35,435 nt of DNA from a virus. Where the stretch lies: the IMG/VR virus record IMGVR_UViG_3300049718_000026, positions 1 to 35,435 of that record. One strand, 5' to 3'. Below the pieces are notes generated by a model that ran no database searches, was not told where the DNA came from, and worked only from the letters and a program-made list of their open reading frames with translations. This document shows, piece after piece, positions 7,617 to 15,613 of this stretch (its first letter is position 1; each line of letters begins with the position of its first letter). The position numbers were made by a program, and so were the translations under genes.

Positions 7617-8492
7617 GTGAGACTTGTAGCTTCCACACCTCATGCTGTTGTGCTGTCGCCGTGGCGATCCAGCGCAGCTGTAGAGGCCTGGTATGGAAGC
7701 ACTATGGAGAAGATGGTCAAGGCTATGGTCCTGAATGTGTCCTACTGGATCAAGCACGAATATGAGAATAACGAAAAATCGATTGCTATGGACTCGCCAT
7801 CTTCAGTCCTTGATGCCACTATGGCTAAGCTGTCCAAGCAGTGGACTGGCACCTTCAACCACATGGCCGCAACCATCGCACGCACATTCACTCGAAGGTG
7901 CTTGACCCATCACGATCTAGCAATGAAGGCTTCGCTCAGCAAGGCTGGGTTCTCTGTCCCATTCCAAATGACTGAGCACATGGTTGACCGAGTGGAAGGG
8001 CTGACTGCTGAGAATGTGAGCCTGATCAAAAGCATCCCCGCACAGTATCTGGACAAGGTCCATGCCAAGGTGCTGGAATCTGTTCGCAAGGGTCGTGACA
8101 TGAAGGAATTGACCAAGGAACTGGAAGGCTACGTTGAGCTGGGGAAGCCCGACTGGAGTCACAACCAGGTCATTCGTCGTGCCAGGTTCATTGCACGTCA
8201 GGAGAACAACAAGGCAACAGCAGCCTTTCAGCAGATCCGGCTCATAGACCTTGGTGTTGAAGAATCTTACTGGCAGCACACTGCAGCAAGCAAAGAACCA
8301 AGGCCTGAGCACGAGGAATGGAGTGATGAAGGCCTGAAGTATAAAGTGGCGAAAGGTATGTATAGTGAAGTGGCAGAGAAGTGGGTGCTTCCTGGTGAGG
8401 ATTACAACTGTGGTTGCACTGGTGCTCCCATTGTTCCTGGATACAACGACAAGGGAAAAGGTTCAGAGAATGATGAAGAGGAGGCAGCATGA
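7617..8492 (+). CDS. minor head protein, MuF / SPP1 gp7-like
   Basis: 291 residues. This family sits at the portal vertex and is injected with, or helps organise, the DNA. The start GTG 7617 is chosen over the longer frame from 7548. GGAG lies about nine bases upstream, and the resulting N-terminus (RLVASTPHAVVLSPWRSSAAVEAWY) resembles relatives that begin with a basic stretch then xxExWY. The C-terminal MuF-type domain is clear: RRARFIARQENNKATAAFQQ, then YWQHTAASKEPRPEHEEW and the ending EDYNCGCTGAP. The tail is acidic. Confidence 0.85.
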   Translation: MRLVASTPHAVVLSPWRSSAAVEAWYGSTMEKMVKAMVLNVSYWIKHEYENNEKSIAMDSPSSVLDATMAKLSKQWTGTFNHMAATIARTFTRRCLTHHDLAMKASLSKAGFSVPFQMTEHMVDRVEGLTAENVSLIKSIPAQYLDKVHAKVLESVRKGRDMKELTKELEGYVELGKPDWSHNQVIRRARFIARQENNKATAAFQQIRLIDLGVEESYWQHTAASKEPRPEHEEWSDEGLKYKVAKGMYSEVAEKWVLPGEDYNCGCTGAPIVPGYNDKGKGSENDEEEAA

Positions 8493-8839
8493 TTATCAAG
8501 CTGATTATGACTGTTTATCTGCTTGGTAGCATTCAACCTCACACACAGAAGGTTGGCTTTGATATGCCAATTGTAGTCAAGGAGTATGATCCTTCTGCAT
8601 ATTTCAATTACATTGATGGCCAGATGGCGGAATCCAAGAGACATGGCTCTGCGAAAAACTGTTTGTTTGAATTCATAGATCCAGATTACATTGGTGGCTA
8701 CAGTGATTCATTCACTAAGCTTGTTGTGGCTGTTGTCAAGCACTACATTGGACTTGATTATCCTGTTGCTGTTGGTGAAAGCAGAACTGGTCACACTTTC
8801 CTGATTCAGATTGGTCTTCATCAGAAAGCGAAGGAGTAG
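8489..8839 (+). CDS. hypothetical protein
   Basis: 116 residues. ATG 8489 overlaps the previous stop by ATGA and has an excellent GAGGAGG site. The N-terminus is mildly hydrophobic (MIIKLIMTVYLLGS), possibly a short anchor or a buried strand, followed by an aromatic acidic region (YDPSAYFNYIDG). No motif recognised. Lies between the minor head protein and the prohead protease. Confidence 0.6.
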   Translation: MIIKLIMTVYLLGSIQPHTQKVGFDMPIVVKEYDPSAYFNYIDGQMAESKRHGSAKNCLFEFIDPDYIGGYSDSFTKLVVAVVKHYIGLDYPVAVGESRTGHTFLIQIGLHQKAKE

Positions 8840-8842
8840 AAC

Positions 8843-9802
8843 ATGTTTGAAGAGATGATTGCATTCGACAGGGGAACTGCACGAACCATTGATAAGAATG
8901 GTTATATGCATGTTGAAGGCTGTCGTCTGTCCAAAGCCTGTGTCAGTCCTTATCGTGGTCGGGAGATCGATCGCTGGCAGCAACTTGGCCTTGATGGTGA
9001 CAAGATCTACCAGGTTTACCGTCCTGCTGTTGAACTGGAGAAGGCTGCGCACACATGCCACGGCATGCCATTGATGGACAATCACGTCCCTGTTTCTTCC
9101 AGTGAGCTGGAGAAGTCCAGAGTTGGTCTGCGCATTGTTGGCGCAATTGGCAGCAATGTCAGGATGGTTGGCGACTATCTTGTTGGTGATGTCACCGTGT
9201 GGAAGGATGGCGCATTGGATGGCATTTACACCAAGGAGCAGTCTGATCTTTCTTGTGGCTATCGTTATGAGTTGGATGTGAAGCCTGGTGTTGCTCCGAG
9301 TGGCCAGCCCTATGACATGTCAATGTATGACCTTGGTTTTAACCATGTGGCTCTGGTCCCTGATGGTCGGGTCCCTGGTGCTATGATTGCTGACTCTGCC
9401 ATGGGTGATCTGCGCAGCGAGACTGCCAAGGATGCCAGCAACAGTGCTGATGCCTGCAGCAAGGATGCTGAGACTGCGACTGCTGCTGCTCATGATAAAC
9501 CCAGCAGGTCCTCACACGCTAGTGCAGTGGAGGCACACTACAAGGCTCTGGCTTACCACCAGATGGCACAGAAGGCGAACTACAGGGCTGGCAATTCCGA
9601 CAAGGCCAAGGAACATGGTGGCAAGGCTGCGCAGCACCAGGGCAAGATGGATGAGCACAAGGGCCAGGCTAGCCCTGGTTCTGGGCAGATGGCTGATGCA
9701 TTGAGGTGTGCATTTGCTTTCGATGACACTCATGCGCATTACGCTGGGGAGTATGGGGCTGCAAGGGAGAAGGCTGCAGCTACAACTAAAGAGCGCTTAT
9801 GA
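8843..9802 (+). CDS. DUF2213 putative prohead protease
   Basis: 319 residues. DUF2213 proteins of phages are predicted capsid maturation proteases, usually fused to a scaffold. Here the N-terminal 195 residues carry the domain: FDRGTARTIDKNGYMHVEG, MPLMDNHVPV (a likely catalytic His region), DLSCGYRYELD (a likely catalytic Ser) and FNHVALVPDGRVPGAMIADSA. After this comes a Lys/His/Ala-rich segment of about 100 residues (HYKALAYHQMAQKANYRAGN) that looks helical. ATG 8843 has GGAG seven bases upstream. The scaffold-like half normally expected at the C-terminus is encoded by the gene at 9960. Catalytic assignment is by analogy only. Confidence 0.8.
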   Translation: MFEEMIAFDRGTARTIDKNGYMHVEGCRLSKACVSPYRGREIDRWQQLGLDGDKIYQVYRPAVELEKAAHTCHGMPLMDNHVPVSSSELEKSRVGLRIVGAIGSNVRMVGDYLVGDVTVWKDGALDGIYTKEQSDLSCGYRYELDVKPGVAPSGQPYDMSMYDLGFNHVALVPDGRVPGAMIADSAMGDLRSETAKDASNSADACSKDAETATAAAHDKPSRSSHASAVEAHYKALAYHQMAQKANYRAGNSDKAKEHGGKAAQHQGKMDEHKGQASPGSGQMADALRCAFAFDDTHAHYAGEYGAAREKAAATTKERL

Positions 9803-9847
9803 GTCAATGGCTCATGGGTTATATGCAGATAAATTGAGTGGCAAAAA

Positions 9848-9958
9848 ATGATCACATTCGCGCAGGAGGCCAATGAGGAGCCACAGGCAATGAACCCAGC
9901 AGCACAACAGCACTTAAACACCGGCATGGTGCCAAACAATCCTACTAAGGAGGCCTAA
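9848..9958 (+). CDS. possible 36-residue peptide between protease and scaffold
   Basis: The frame begins MITFAQEANEEPQAMNPAAQ and ends NNPTKEA, its stop two bases before the scaffold ATG. It is polar and Gln/Asn/Pro-rich. The ribosome binding site is poor (GAGTGG). Its composition resembles a linker, so it may be a remnant of a protease-scaffold fusion or a real small gene. The strong AAGGAGG near its 3' end serves the next gene. Confidence 0.35.
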   Translation: MITFAQEANEEPQAMNPAAQQHLNTGMVPNNPTKEA

Positions 9959-9959
9959 G

Positions 9960-10922
9960 ATGGCCGCAATTAAAATGTTGTCCAGGAGGGGCGAGGCCAT
10001 CAAGGGTGCTCTGGTTGCCCACATTGCTCCGCTCCTGGCAACTGACAAAAAGCTCAAGGCTGGTGAGGTTGATGCGATCATCCTTGCCTGTGATGCAGCT
10101 CCATACAAGAAGCAGCGTCCAATCATCGCCAAGGCATTCACCGAGGCTTTCAAGCCCAGGCTGGCCAAGGATGATCTGGATCCTGACACTGTGAAGGAAC
10201 TGCTACTTGCGCTGGCCCAGGGCAGTCAGCCCAGTGACGAGGATGGCGAAGGTGATGAGCCTGAAGATGGCGACGACTCTGCTGTGGAAACTCAGGCTGG
10301 TGGTGGCATTCAGCCAGGTGACAATCCGGATGGTGGCACTCAAGGTGGTGGCACTCCTCAGATGCAGACTCCGGCTGTTCCAGAAGTTGATCACGGCAAA
10401 GCCATCTCAGACATCATTGCGAAGTCTGGTATGTCTCCTGAAGACCAGGAAGCATGCAATGGCCACATTCAGGCACTTGGTGCTCCCAAGCATGCCAATG
10501 ACAAGTTTCCGCCCAAGACGGGCAAGGAGGGCAATATGGGAGCTGAGACTGCTGCCAAACCAGATTTCCTCACCAAGCCTGCGATGGACGCAGCGCTGCT
10601 GAAGGTGAGTGCTGATACTCGCAAGGAGACCATCGCTGAGATGGCTGCTCGCTGGGAGGCTGTGAAGGCTGTGAAGCCGATTATTGGTGATGTCAACCCG
10701 ATGGCATTCGACACTGCCGATGCCATCTACCTGGCCGCTCTGGACCACGCTGGTGTCAAGCTTCCGAAGAATACTCATCCTTCTGCCTATGCCACTCTGG
10801 TCTCCATGCATCTGAGTGGTGCGGCTGAAAAGGCCAAGCAGGAAGGTCGTCGTCCTGCGATGGATGCCACTGTGGCAAAGACTCTGGCTGAACGCTACAA
10901 GAACGCCCCGAAGCTGGGTTAG
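9960..10922 (+). CDS. putative scaffold protein (C-terminal half of a DUF2213-type protein)
   Basis: 320 residues, acidic and helical, starting MAAIKMLSRRGEAIKGALVA after a perfect AAGGAGG site. Residues about 40-75 (ACDAAPYKKQRPIIAKAF) and the later TKPAMDAALLKV plus PIIGDVNPMAFDTADAIYLA regions match, from memory, the part that follows the protease domain in single-chain DUF2213 proteins. The middle is a Gly/Asp/Glu-rich linker. Scaffolds guide capsid shell assembly and are then removed, which fits the position directly before the cement and capsid genes. No protease residues are seen in this chain. Confidence 0.65.
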   Translation: MAAIKMLSRRGEAIKGALVAHIAPLLATDKKLKAGEVDAIILACDAAPYKKQRPIIAKAFTEAFKPRLAKDDLDPDTVKELLLALAQGSQPSDEDGEGDEPEDGDDSAVETQAGGGIQPGDNPDGGTQGGGTPQMQTPAVPEVDHGKAISDIIAKSGMSPEDQEACNGHIQALGAPKHANDKFPPKTGKEGNMGAETAAKPDFLTKPAMDAALLKVSADTRKETIAEMAARWEAVKAVKPIIGDVNPMAFDTADAIYLAALDHAGVKLPKNTHPSAYATLVSMHLSGAAEKAKQEGRRPAMDATVAKTLAERYKNAPKLG

Positions 10923-10933
10923 GAGGAAACCAA

Positions 10934-11923
10934 ATGCCTTTTCAGAGACAAGTTCCCATCAATCAGGCTCCTGGCTTCATTGGCGCGATCGCCTCGATGA
11001 ACCCGATTGCCACCATTGTGGCAGGGCCTGGCGGCCTGGTCGCAGGAACTGGTGGTGTGGCCGTTGGCAGGTTTGCCTGGAACACCTATCCAAACAGTGC
11101 CTCCACCACCATCAGTGGCAACCCCGGCCAGGCTACCAATCAATGCTTGACTGGCCGGGTCCCGGATGGTTTCATCGGCAACCTGCAGGAAGGCCTGATC
11201 ACCATCTGGCTGAACGACAGCACTCTGATTGTTCCTGTTGGCTACGGGGTGACGGAATACAATCGTGGTGACTTCTGGGCACAGAACAATATGTCCGATG
11301 CCCCCATGGGCGCAAAGGTCTTCGCCAATCTTCTTGATGGTCAGGTGACCTCTGGCGTCCCTGGTGCATTCCTCACCCAGGCTCCTGGCTCTGCTGCTGC
11401 TGGCTCTGCCACCCTTGTTCTTGGCAGCTATACGGTCATCATCACTGCCAATACCACTGGAACTTTCGCCCCAGGTCAGATCATCACTGGCGCTGGGATT
11501 CCTCCTGACACCACGATCGAGTCTGGCACCATTGGTGCCACTGGCACCTTCCAGATGTCTGCACCTGCCACCATCGCTGGTACTGGTGTGGCTGTCATTG
11601 CTGTGGCTCTTGAAGGGAATGGTGGTGCTACCTGCTCCAGTGTTACTGGTGGCACTGGCAGTCCCAACCTCACCATCAATGCTGTTCCTGTTGGCTCTCT
11701 CTATGTTGGCCAGCTGGTCCAGAACATTGCTGGCATTGCTGCTGGCACGTATATTTCTGGTCTTGGCACATGGAATGGCGCCACTGGCTATGTGGTCCTT
11801 AGTGCAAACCCCACTGCCACCATCACCGCACAGGCTTGCAATTTCACTCCATGGATCGAGACGAGCTGGTTTGTCAAGAGTGTGGGCAACATTGGCGATC
11901 TGATCAAGATCGGCGTCGTCTAG
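10934..11923 (+). CDS. structural cement (decoration) protein, Gp24-like, with inserted beta modules
   Basis: 329 residues. The N-terminus (MPFQRQVPINQAPGFIGAIA, then IVAGPGGLVAGTGGVAVGRFAW and YNRGDFWAQN) is typical of Gp24-type cement proteins that brace the capsid shell. The canonical C-terminal piece (PWIETSWFVKSVGNIGDLIK) appears only at residues 306-325. Between them lie two Gly/Thr-rich beta modules, at about residues 160-225 and 245-302, with motifs GQIITGAGIPPDTTI and GTYISGLGTW. This makes the protein much longer than usual. GGAGG precedes the ATG. C-rich third codon positions suggest high expression, as for the next gene. Confidence 0.8.
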   Translation: MPFQRQVPINQAPGFIGAIASMNPIATIVAGPGGLVAGTGGVAVGRFAWNTYPNSASTTISGNPGQATNQCLTGRVPDGFIGNLQEGLITIWLNDSTLIVPVGYGVTEYNRGDFWAQNNMSDAPMGAKVFANLLDGQVTSGVPGAFLTQAPGSAAAGSATLVLGSYTVIITANTTGTFAPGQIITGAGIPPDTTIESGTIGATGTFQMSAPATIAGTGVAVIAVALEGNGGATCSSVTGGTGSPNLTINAVPVGSLYVGQLVQNIAGIAAGTYISGLGTWNGATGYVVLSANPTATITAQACNFTPWIETSWFVKSVGNIGDLIKIGVV

Positions 11924-11935
11924 GAGGAATGAGAG

Positions 11936-12991
11936 ATGCGCAGAAATGAAGAAATTCAGTTCATCGAAGACCACTATGGTATTGTCTTCGATGAATGCAT
12001 GGACTTCTCTGATTCCAGTGAAGGCCAGCTCGCCGCGGATAGCATCATGGTTGATGCTGCCCCTACTTACTCCCTGCAAGCACAGGGTGTTCTCAACTCC
12101 AACTCTGGTGTGATGGCCTACATGGTCAACTTCATGGATCCAAAACTCCGTGAAGTGCTGGTTGCTCCTTGCAAATTCGCCGAGATCTGTGGCGAGACCA
12201 AGAAGGGTGATTGGACTGTCGACACCATGACCTTCCCCATCATTGAGTCTGGTGGTGACGTCAGTGTCTATGGCGATCTGAACAACAATGGACTGGTCAG
12301 CGCCAATGTGAACTTTGAACCTCGCCAGGTCTTCTACTACCAGTCCTTCACTCGCTGGGGCGATCGGCAGCTGGCTCGTATGGGGCTGGCCAAGATCGAC
12401 TGGGCTTCCCGCCAGAACATTTCCACTGCGCTGACGTTCGCGAAGTTCCAAAACAAGAGCTACGCTCTTGGCATGCCTGGCCTGGACAACTTCGGTCTGC
12501 TCAACGACCCGATGCTGATCCCACCGATCCTGGTGGCGAATGGCACCTGGGCCAGCACCACTGGTCTGAACATCTACCAGGATATCATGAATCTGTTCTC
12601 GCAGCTGGTTAACCAGACTGATGGCCTGGTGGACGAGAACACCAAGATGAAGCTGGCACTGTCTCCGTATGCTGCCACCAAGCTTGCTTCCGCCACCCAG
12701 AATGTCTATGGGAATGCGACGGTCCGTGAGCTCATGAAGACCACCTGGCCAAACATGGAAGTCATCACCGCCATGGAGTATGCGGTGGCTGGGACTGGTG
12801 GTGTACAGCTGGCTCAGCTCATCGCTGAGGAAGTTGGTGGTCAGGAAGTGGTCACCTGTGCCTTCACTGAGAAGATGCGGGCTCACAGCATCGTCCGAGA
12901 CACCAGCTCCACTTACCAGAAGAAGTCTGCTGGAACTGGTGGTGCTGTGGTCTTCGTCCCTGCTGGCATCGCTCAGCTGATTGGCATGTAG
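11936..12991 (+). CDS. major capsid protein (DUF2184-type)
   Basis: 351 residues, forming the icosahedral shell. The diagnostic stretch is FYYQSFTRWGDRQLARMGLA followed by KIDWASRQN and FQNKSYALGMPGLDNFGLLN, as in DUF2184-type capsids of the HK97-fold group. The N-terminal 35 residues are acidic and might be removed in maturation. AGGAGG lies about ten bases before ATG 11936. Codon use is C-rich at third positions, in line with very high expression. It follows cement and precedes the connector genes, and a hairpin stands after its stop. Confidence 0.9.
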   Translation: MRRNEEIQFIEDHYGIVFDECMDFSDSSEGQLAADSIMVDAAPTYSLQAQGVLNSNSGVMAYMVNFMDPKLREVLVAPCKFAEICGETKKGDWTVDTMTFPIIESGGDVSVYGDLNNNGLVSANVNFEPRQVFYYQSFTRWGDRQLARMGLAKIDWASRQNISTALTFAKFQNKSYALGMPGLDNFGLLNDPMLIPPILVANGTWASTTGLNIYQDIMNLFSQLVNQTDGLVDENTKMKLALSPYAATKLASATQNVYGNATVRELMKTTWPNMEVITAMEYAVAGTGGVQLAQLIAEEVGGQEVVTCAFTEKMRAHSIVRDTSSTYQKKSAGTGGAVVFVPAGIAQLIGM

Positions 12992-13005
12992 TCTGTTCAT
13001 GGTTA

Positions 13006-13041
13006 GGGGAACTCAGCGTCAGTGGCTCGGTTGAGTTCCCC
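13006..13041 (+). terminator. stem-loop after the major capsid gene
   Basis: GGGGAACTCA (13006-13015) pairs perfectly with TGAGTTCCCC (13032-13041). Two further inner pairs (G-T, C-G) leave a loop of about 12 bases. No T-run follows, so a strong intrinsic terminator is unlikely. A partial terminator, RNA-processing or mRNA 3'-end protection element is more likely, allowing more capsid than connector protein. Confidence 0.5.
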
Positions 13042-13075
13042 AGCAAACACGAGCCCAACCCATAGGGGAGTTACA

Positions 13076-13579
13076 ATGGCTAAGAAGCTTGAACCAGTTC
13101 CTGAGAACAAAGCAGTCACCACCAGCACTGTCTGGATTGGCTGCCGTCTGACCAGTGGAATCATCCTCGATGTCCGTGAGCTTGTCGATGTTGAATACAA
13201 TGGTAAGACGATCCAGCAATACGCAGACATCAAAGAGCGCAGAGTCTTGCGGGGGATTGGCAACTTCACGCTTCCAAACAAGGATCGCAAGTGGCAGCCC
13301 GCACAGAGCCTCCGGCTCACTGATGGCAATGCAACCTTGACCCTGCTGGACAAGGATTTCTGGGAAACTGCTTTGCGGCAGAATGCTGCTCTTCAGCAAC
13401 TTGTCAAGAAGAACCTGGTCTATGTCGCAGCCAGCAAGGATGCTGCCATTGAAATGGCGGATGAACTTTCTGAAGTCAAAACTGGTTTCGAAAAGTTCCA
13501 GTTTGAGAAAGATCCTGCCTTCAAGACCATCAAGCCACGAAATGACAAGGATGAAATCCCTATCCCTGATGGGAAATGA
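13076..13579 (+). CDS. putative head/neck structural protein
   Basis: 167 residues from ATG 13076, with GGGGAG eight bases upstream. The frame is open from 13022, but that part lies in the hairpin region. The sequence has VWIGCRLTSGIILDV at the N-terminus, LTDGNATLTLLDKDFWETAL in the middle and VKTGFEKFQFEKDP near the C-terminus. This pattern is common in proteins encoded directly after DUF2184-type capsids, with no defined function. A minor head or vertex role is inferred from position. Confidence 0.65.
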   Translation: MAKKLEPVPENKAVTTSTVWIGCRLTSGIILDVRELVDVEYNGKTIQQYADIKERRVLRGIGNFTLPNKDRKWQPAQSLRLTDGNATLTLLDKDFWETALRQNAALQQLVKKNLVYVAASKDAAIEMADELSEVKTGFEKFQFEKDPAFKTIKPRNDKDEIPIPDGK

Positions 13580-13587
13580 GGTAGGCA

Positions 13588-14010
13588 ATGGCAGTCTTCA
13601 TTTTTATTCCAGAGACATTCCAGGAGCAGTTTCCTGAGTTCACTAAGCAGGCTCCTGCTGTCTTGATGAACTATTTCACTATGGCATGTGGCATCCTTGA
13701 TAACACAGATCGCAGTAGGGTTGAAGACATTCCCCAACGTGGTCTTATGCTCAGTCTTCTCACTGCTCATTGCACCTTGATCTTTGGTGGTGATAATGAC
13801 TCTGCACCAGGCCAGCAGGTTGGTCGAGTGAGCTCTGCTGGTGAAGGGCCTGTCAATGTCAAGTTGGACATGGGTGAAAACACTACAAACAAAGCCTGGT
13901 ATGAGCAGACAAAATATGGTGCCATATATTGGCGTATTTCTGCACCTTACCGCTCAGCGTTATACATTGCTCCACCACCTCGCAGAAATAGATTCATACC
14001 TCAGACCTAG
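13588..14010 (+). CDS. DUF4054 head-tail connector
   Basis: 140 residues. DUF4054 proteins are head-completion or connector components found between the capsid and tail genes of myoviruses. Family features visible: FQEQFPEFTKQ near residue 11, RGLMLSLLTAHCTLIFGG near 52, GQQVGRVSSAGEGPVNV near 75 and WYEQTKYGAIYWRIS near 105. AGGTAGG precedes the start. The next gene follows after nine bases. Confidence 0.8.
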   Translation: MAVFIFIPETFQEQFPEFTKQAPAVLMNYFTMACGILDNTDRSRVEDIPQRGLMLSLLTAHCTLIFGGDNDSAPGQQVGRVSSAGEGPVNVKLDMGENTTNKAWYEQTKYGAIYWRISAPYRSALYIAPPPRRNRFIPQT

Positions 14011-14019
14011 GACTGAATC

Positions 14020-14577
14020 ATGGGTGTCTCAATCATTGGCGGAGAAAAGATGAAAGCCAAGCTGGCTGAGATGGCCGAAAAGCTTGGCCCAGGCAAGACT
14101 CTGCGTGTTGGATTCCTGGAAGGTGCTACATGTGGCAAGGACAATTCTGCGCCAGCACCACAGGTGGCTTTCTTCAATGAGTTTGGCACCATCGAACGCA
14201 CGCACAGTCTGAGCACTGTGGACACCACTTATGGTCCATTGCAGAAAGGCTCCCGTCGTGCCTCTGCATACAGACATATTCCTGCTCGTCCATTCTTCAG
14301 GAATATGATCCAGAAAAATAGCAAGAGCTGGGGAAAGTTGATTGCTGCTGCGATGAAGAAACTGAATTACAGTCTGATGGGCGCATTGAGCCTAACTGGT
14401 GAGGTTCTTGTTTCGCAGCTCCAGAAGTCAATTGAGGATTTTACGGACCCAGAGAATGCTCCATCGACAGTGAAGGCCAAGGGATTCAACAAACCACTGG
14501 AAGACTCCAAGAACATGAAGCGTGCTGTTGCATATGATGTGAAAGCTGGCTCTGAAGGGGAGGAGAAAAATGCTTAG
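14020..14577 (+). CDS. virion morphogenesis protein, HK97 gp10-like
   Basis: 185 residues. The core (KTLRVGFLEGATCG, VAFFNEFGT, IPARPFFRNMIQKNS, GEVLVSQLQKSIEDF, APSTVKAKGFNKPLEDS) is characteristic of gp10-like tail or neck completion proteins that join head and tail. Between NEFGT and IPARPFF lies an extra loop of about 30 residues (ERTHSLSTVDTTYGPLQKGS) where shorter relatives have only a few. The C-terminus overlaps the next gene by eight bases. Confidence 0.8.
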   Translation: MGVSIIGGEKMKAKLAEMAEKLGPGKTLRVGFLEGATCGKDNSAPAPQVAFFNEFGTIERTHSLSTVDTTYGPLQKGSRRASAYRHIPARPFFRNMIQKNSKSWGKLIAAAMKKLNYSLMGALSLTGEVLVSQLQKSIEDFTDPENAPSTVKAKGFNKPLEDSKNMKRAVAYDVKAGSEGEEKNA

Positions 14578-14941
14578 CCTCCACAGCCTTGCTTCCGGAG
14601 CATTGAATGGGGTTTTCCCCATGAAGATGGCTCTTGTGAAGAAATGCACTGGTGTGAAAACCAATCCAGACTATTCCAGGGTCCCAACATATGTTGAGTA
14701 TCCAGAAAAGGTTCGGGTGGTTGCCTTATCTGCTCGGGAACTTGAGCACATGTATGATCAAAATGTTCAAGGGATACTGCAGAAGGTGTTTCTGAGTGGG
14801 TTCTGGGAAGGAGTTGATCGGCGTAAGTCCACCGGTGGTGATCTGATCGTCATTGATGGTGTCACGTGGCTGATTGTCGAAGTCCTTGCTGCCTATCCAA
14901 CCTGGTCCGCAGTCTGTGTCCAGAAACAGGTGGATCCATGA
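14570..14941 (+). CDS. putative tail completion / collar protein
   Basis: 123 residues with a hydrophobic N-terminal helix region (LSLHSLASGALNGVFPMKMA), then VRVVALSARELEHMYDQNVQG and TGGDLIVIDGVTWLIVEV near the C-terminus. This arrangement matches a recurrent small structural protein between gp10-like and gp12-like genes in related myoviruses. A tail terminator or collar role is inferred from that context. GGGGAGG just before ATG 14570 serves as ribosome binding site. Confidence 0.65.
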   Translation: MLSLHSLASGALNGVFPMKMALVKKCTGVKTNPDYSRVPTYVEYPEKVRVVALSARELEHMYDQNVQGILQKVFLSGFWEGVDRRKSTGGDLIVIDGVTWLIVEVLAAYPTWSAVCVQKQVDP

Positions 14942-15078
14942 TGGCCTTCAGGACCACAGGGAAGCCACGCTGGATTCACAGCCACACAATCACACAGCCA
15001 AAGTATGTTTTACCAAACCCTGGCCACACTAGGCCTGATGCTGGCCAATATACTTTGTGCTTGAAGGGGGTGAAATGA
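14938..15078 (+). CDS. small hypothetical protein
   Basis: 46 residues, starting MMAFRTTGKPRWIHSHTITQ, basic and proline-containing with no hydrophobic segment. It overlaps both neighbours by ATGA-type junctions (start in the stop of the previous gene, stop in the start of the next), which supports translation. The start could be 14938 or 14941. A conserved companion of the neck genes is possible, but I do not recognise it. Confidence 0.55.
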   Translation: MMAFRTTGKPRWIHSHTITQPKYVLPNPGHTRPDAGQYTLCLKGVK

Positions 15079-15602
15079 ACTTCTCACCTTCCATTACAGA
15101 ATCTCAGATCATGACAGCAGTTGGAGACTGGGTGTGTTCCATCCTCGGCATACCAGCTGAAGATATGGTTCAAGCTCACGAAAATCGTGTCCCTTCTCCA
15201 AATGCAAATTATGTTCAGATGGACTCTATACTGGACACACGTCTGGCAACCAATGATGTTGAATATGATGGCGTAGCTGGCACAGTGACAGAGACCCAGC
15301 CAACCAAAGTTGGTGTTCAGCTTGATTGCTTTGGTGATTCTGCAAATGATTGGGCTCGTGTTATCAGCACCATCTTCAGGAGCAGCATGGCATATGATTT
15401 CTTTGAGTCATATGGGATTGCTCCCCTTTTCAACGACGATCCACGCCACATGCCTGTTATCAATGGTGAAAACCAATATGAGCTGCGGTGGGTGATCACA
15501 CTTTACTTCCAGTGCAACGTGGCCATTGTGGCTCCGATGCAGTTCATGACTTCCGTCGAGATTGGTGTGATTAGTGTGGATGCAAAGTATCCACAACAGT
15601 GA
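15075..15602 (+). CDS. neck terminator protein, gp12-like (LIC_12616-type)
   Basis: 175 residues from ATG 15075, with GGGGG upstream. Family hallmarks are AHENRVPSPNANYVQMD, a RLATNDVEYDG segment, VGVQLDCFGDSANDWARVIS near residue 87, and PLFNDDPRHMPVINGENQYE near 125 with WVITLYFQCN after it. Such proteins cap the neck/tail junction. It lies immediately before the sheath gene, as expected for the tail terminator of a contractile-tailed phage. Confidence 0.8.
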   Translation: MNFSPSITESQIMTAVGDWVCSILGIPAEDMVQAHENRVPSPNANYVQMDSILDTRLATNDVEYDGVAGTVTETQPTKVGVQLDCFGDSANDWARVISTIFRSSMAYDFFESYGIAPLFNDDPRHMPVINGENQYELRWVITLYFQCNVAIVAPMQFMTSVEIGVISVDAKYPQQ

Positions 15603-15613
15603 GGTAAATAGCC

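Noticed and set aside
10919-13000. A 693-codon open frame on the minus strand
   Set aside because: It is antisense to the cement and major capsid genes, whose families are clear. The lack of stops follows from their codon bias, and the translation is low-complexity with no family pattern.
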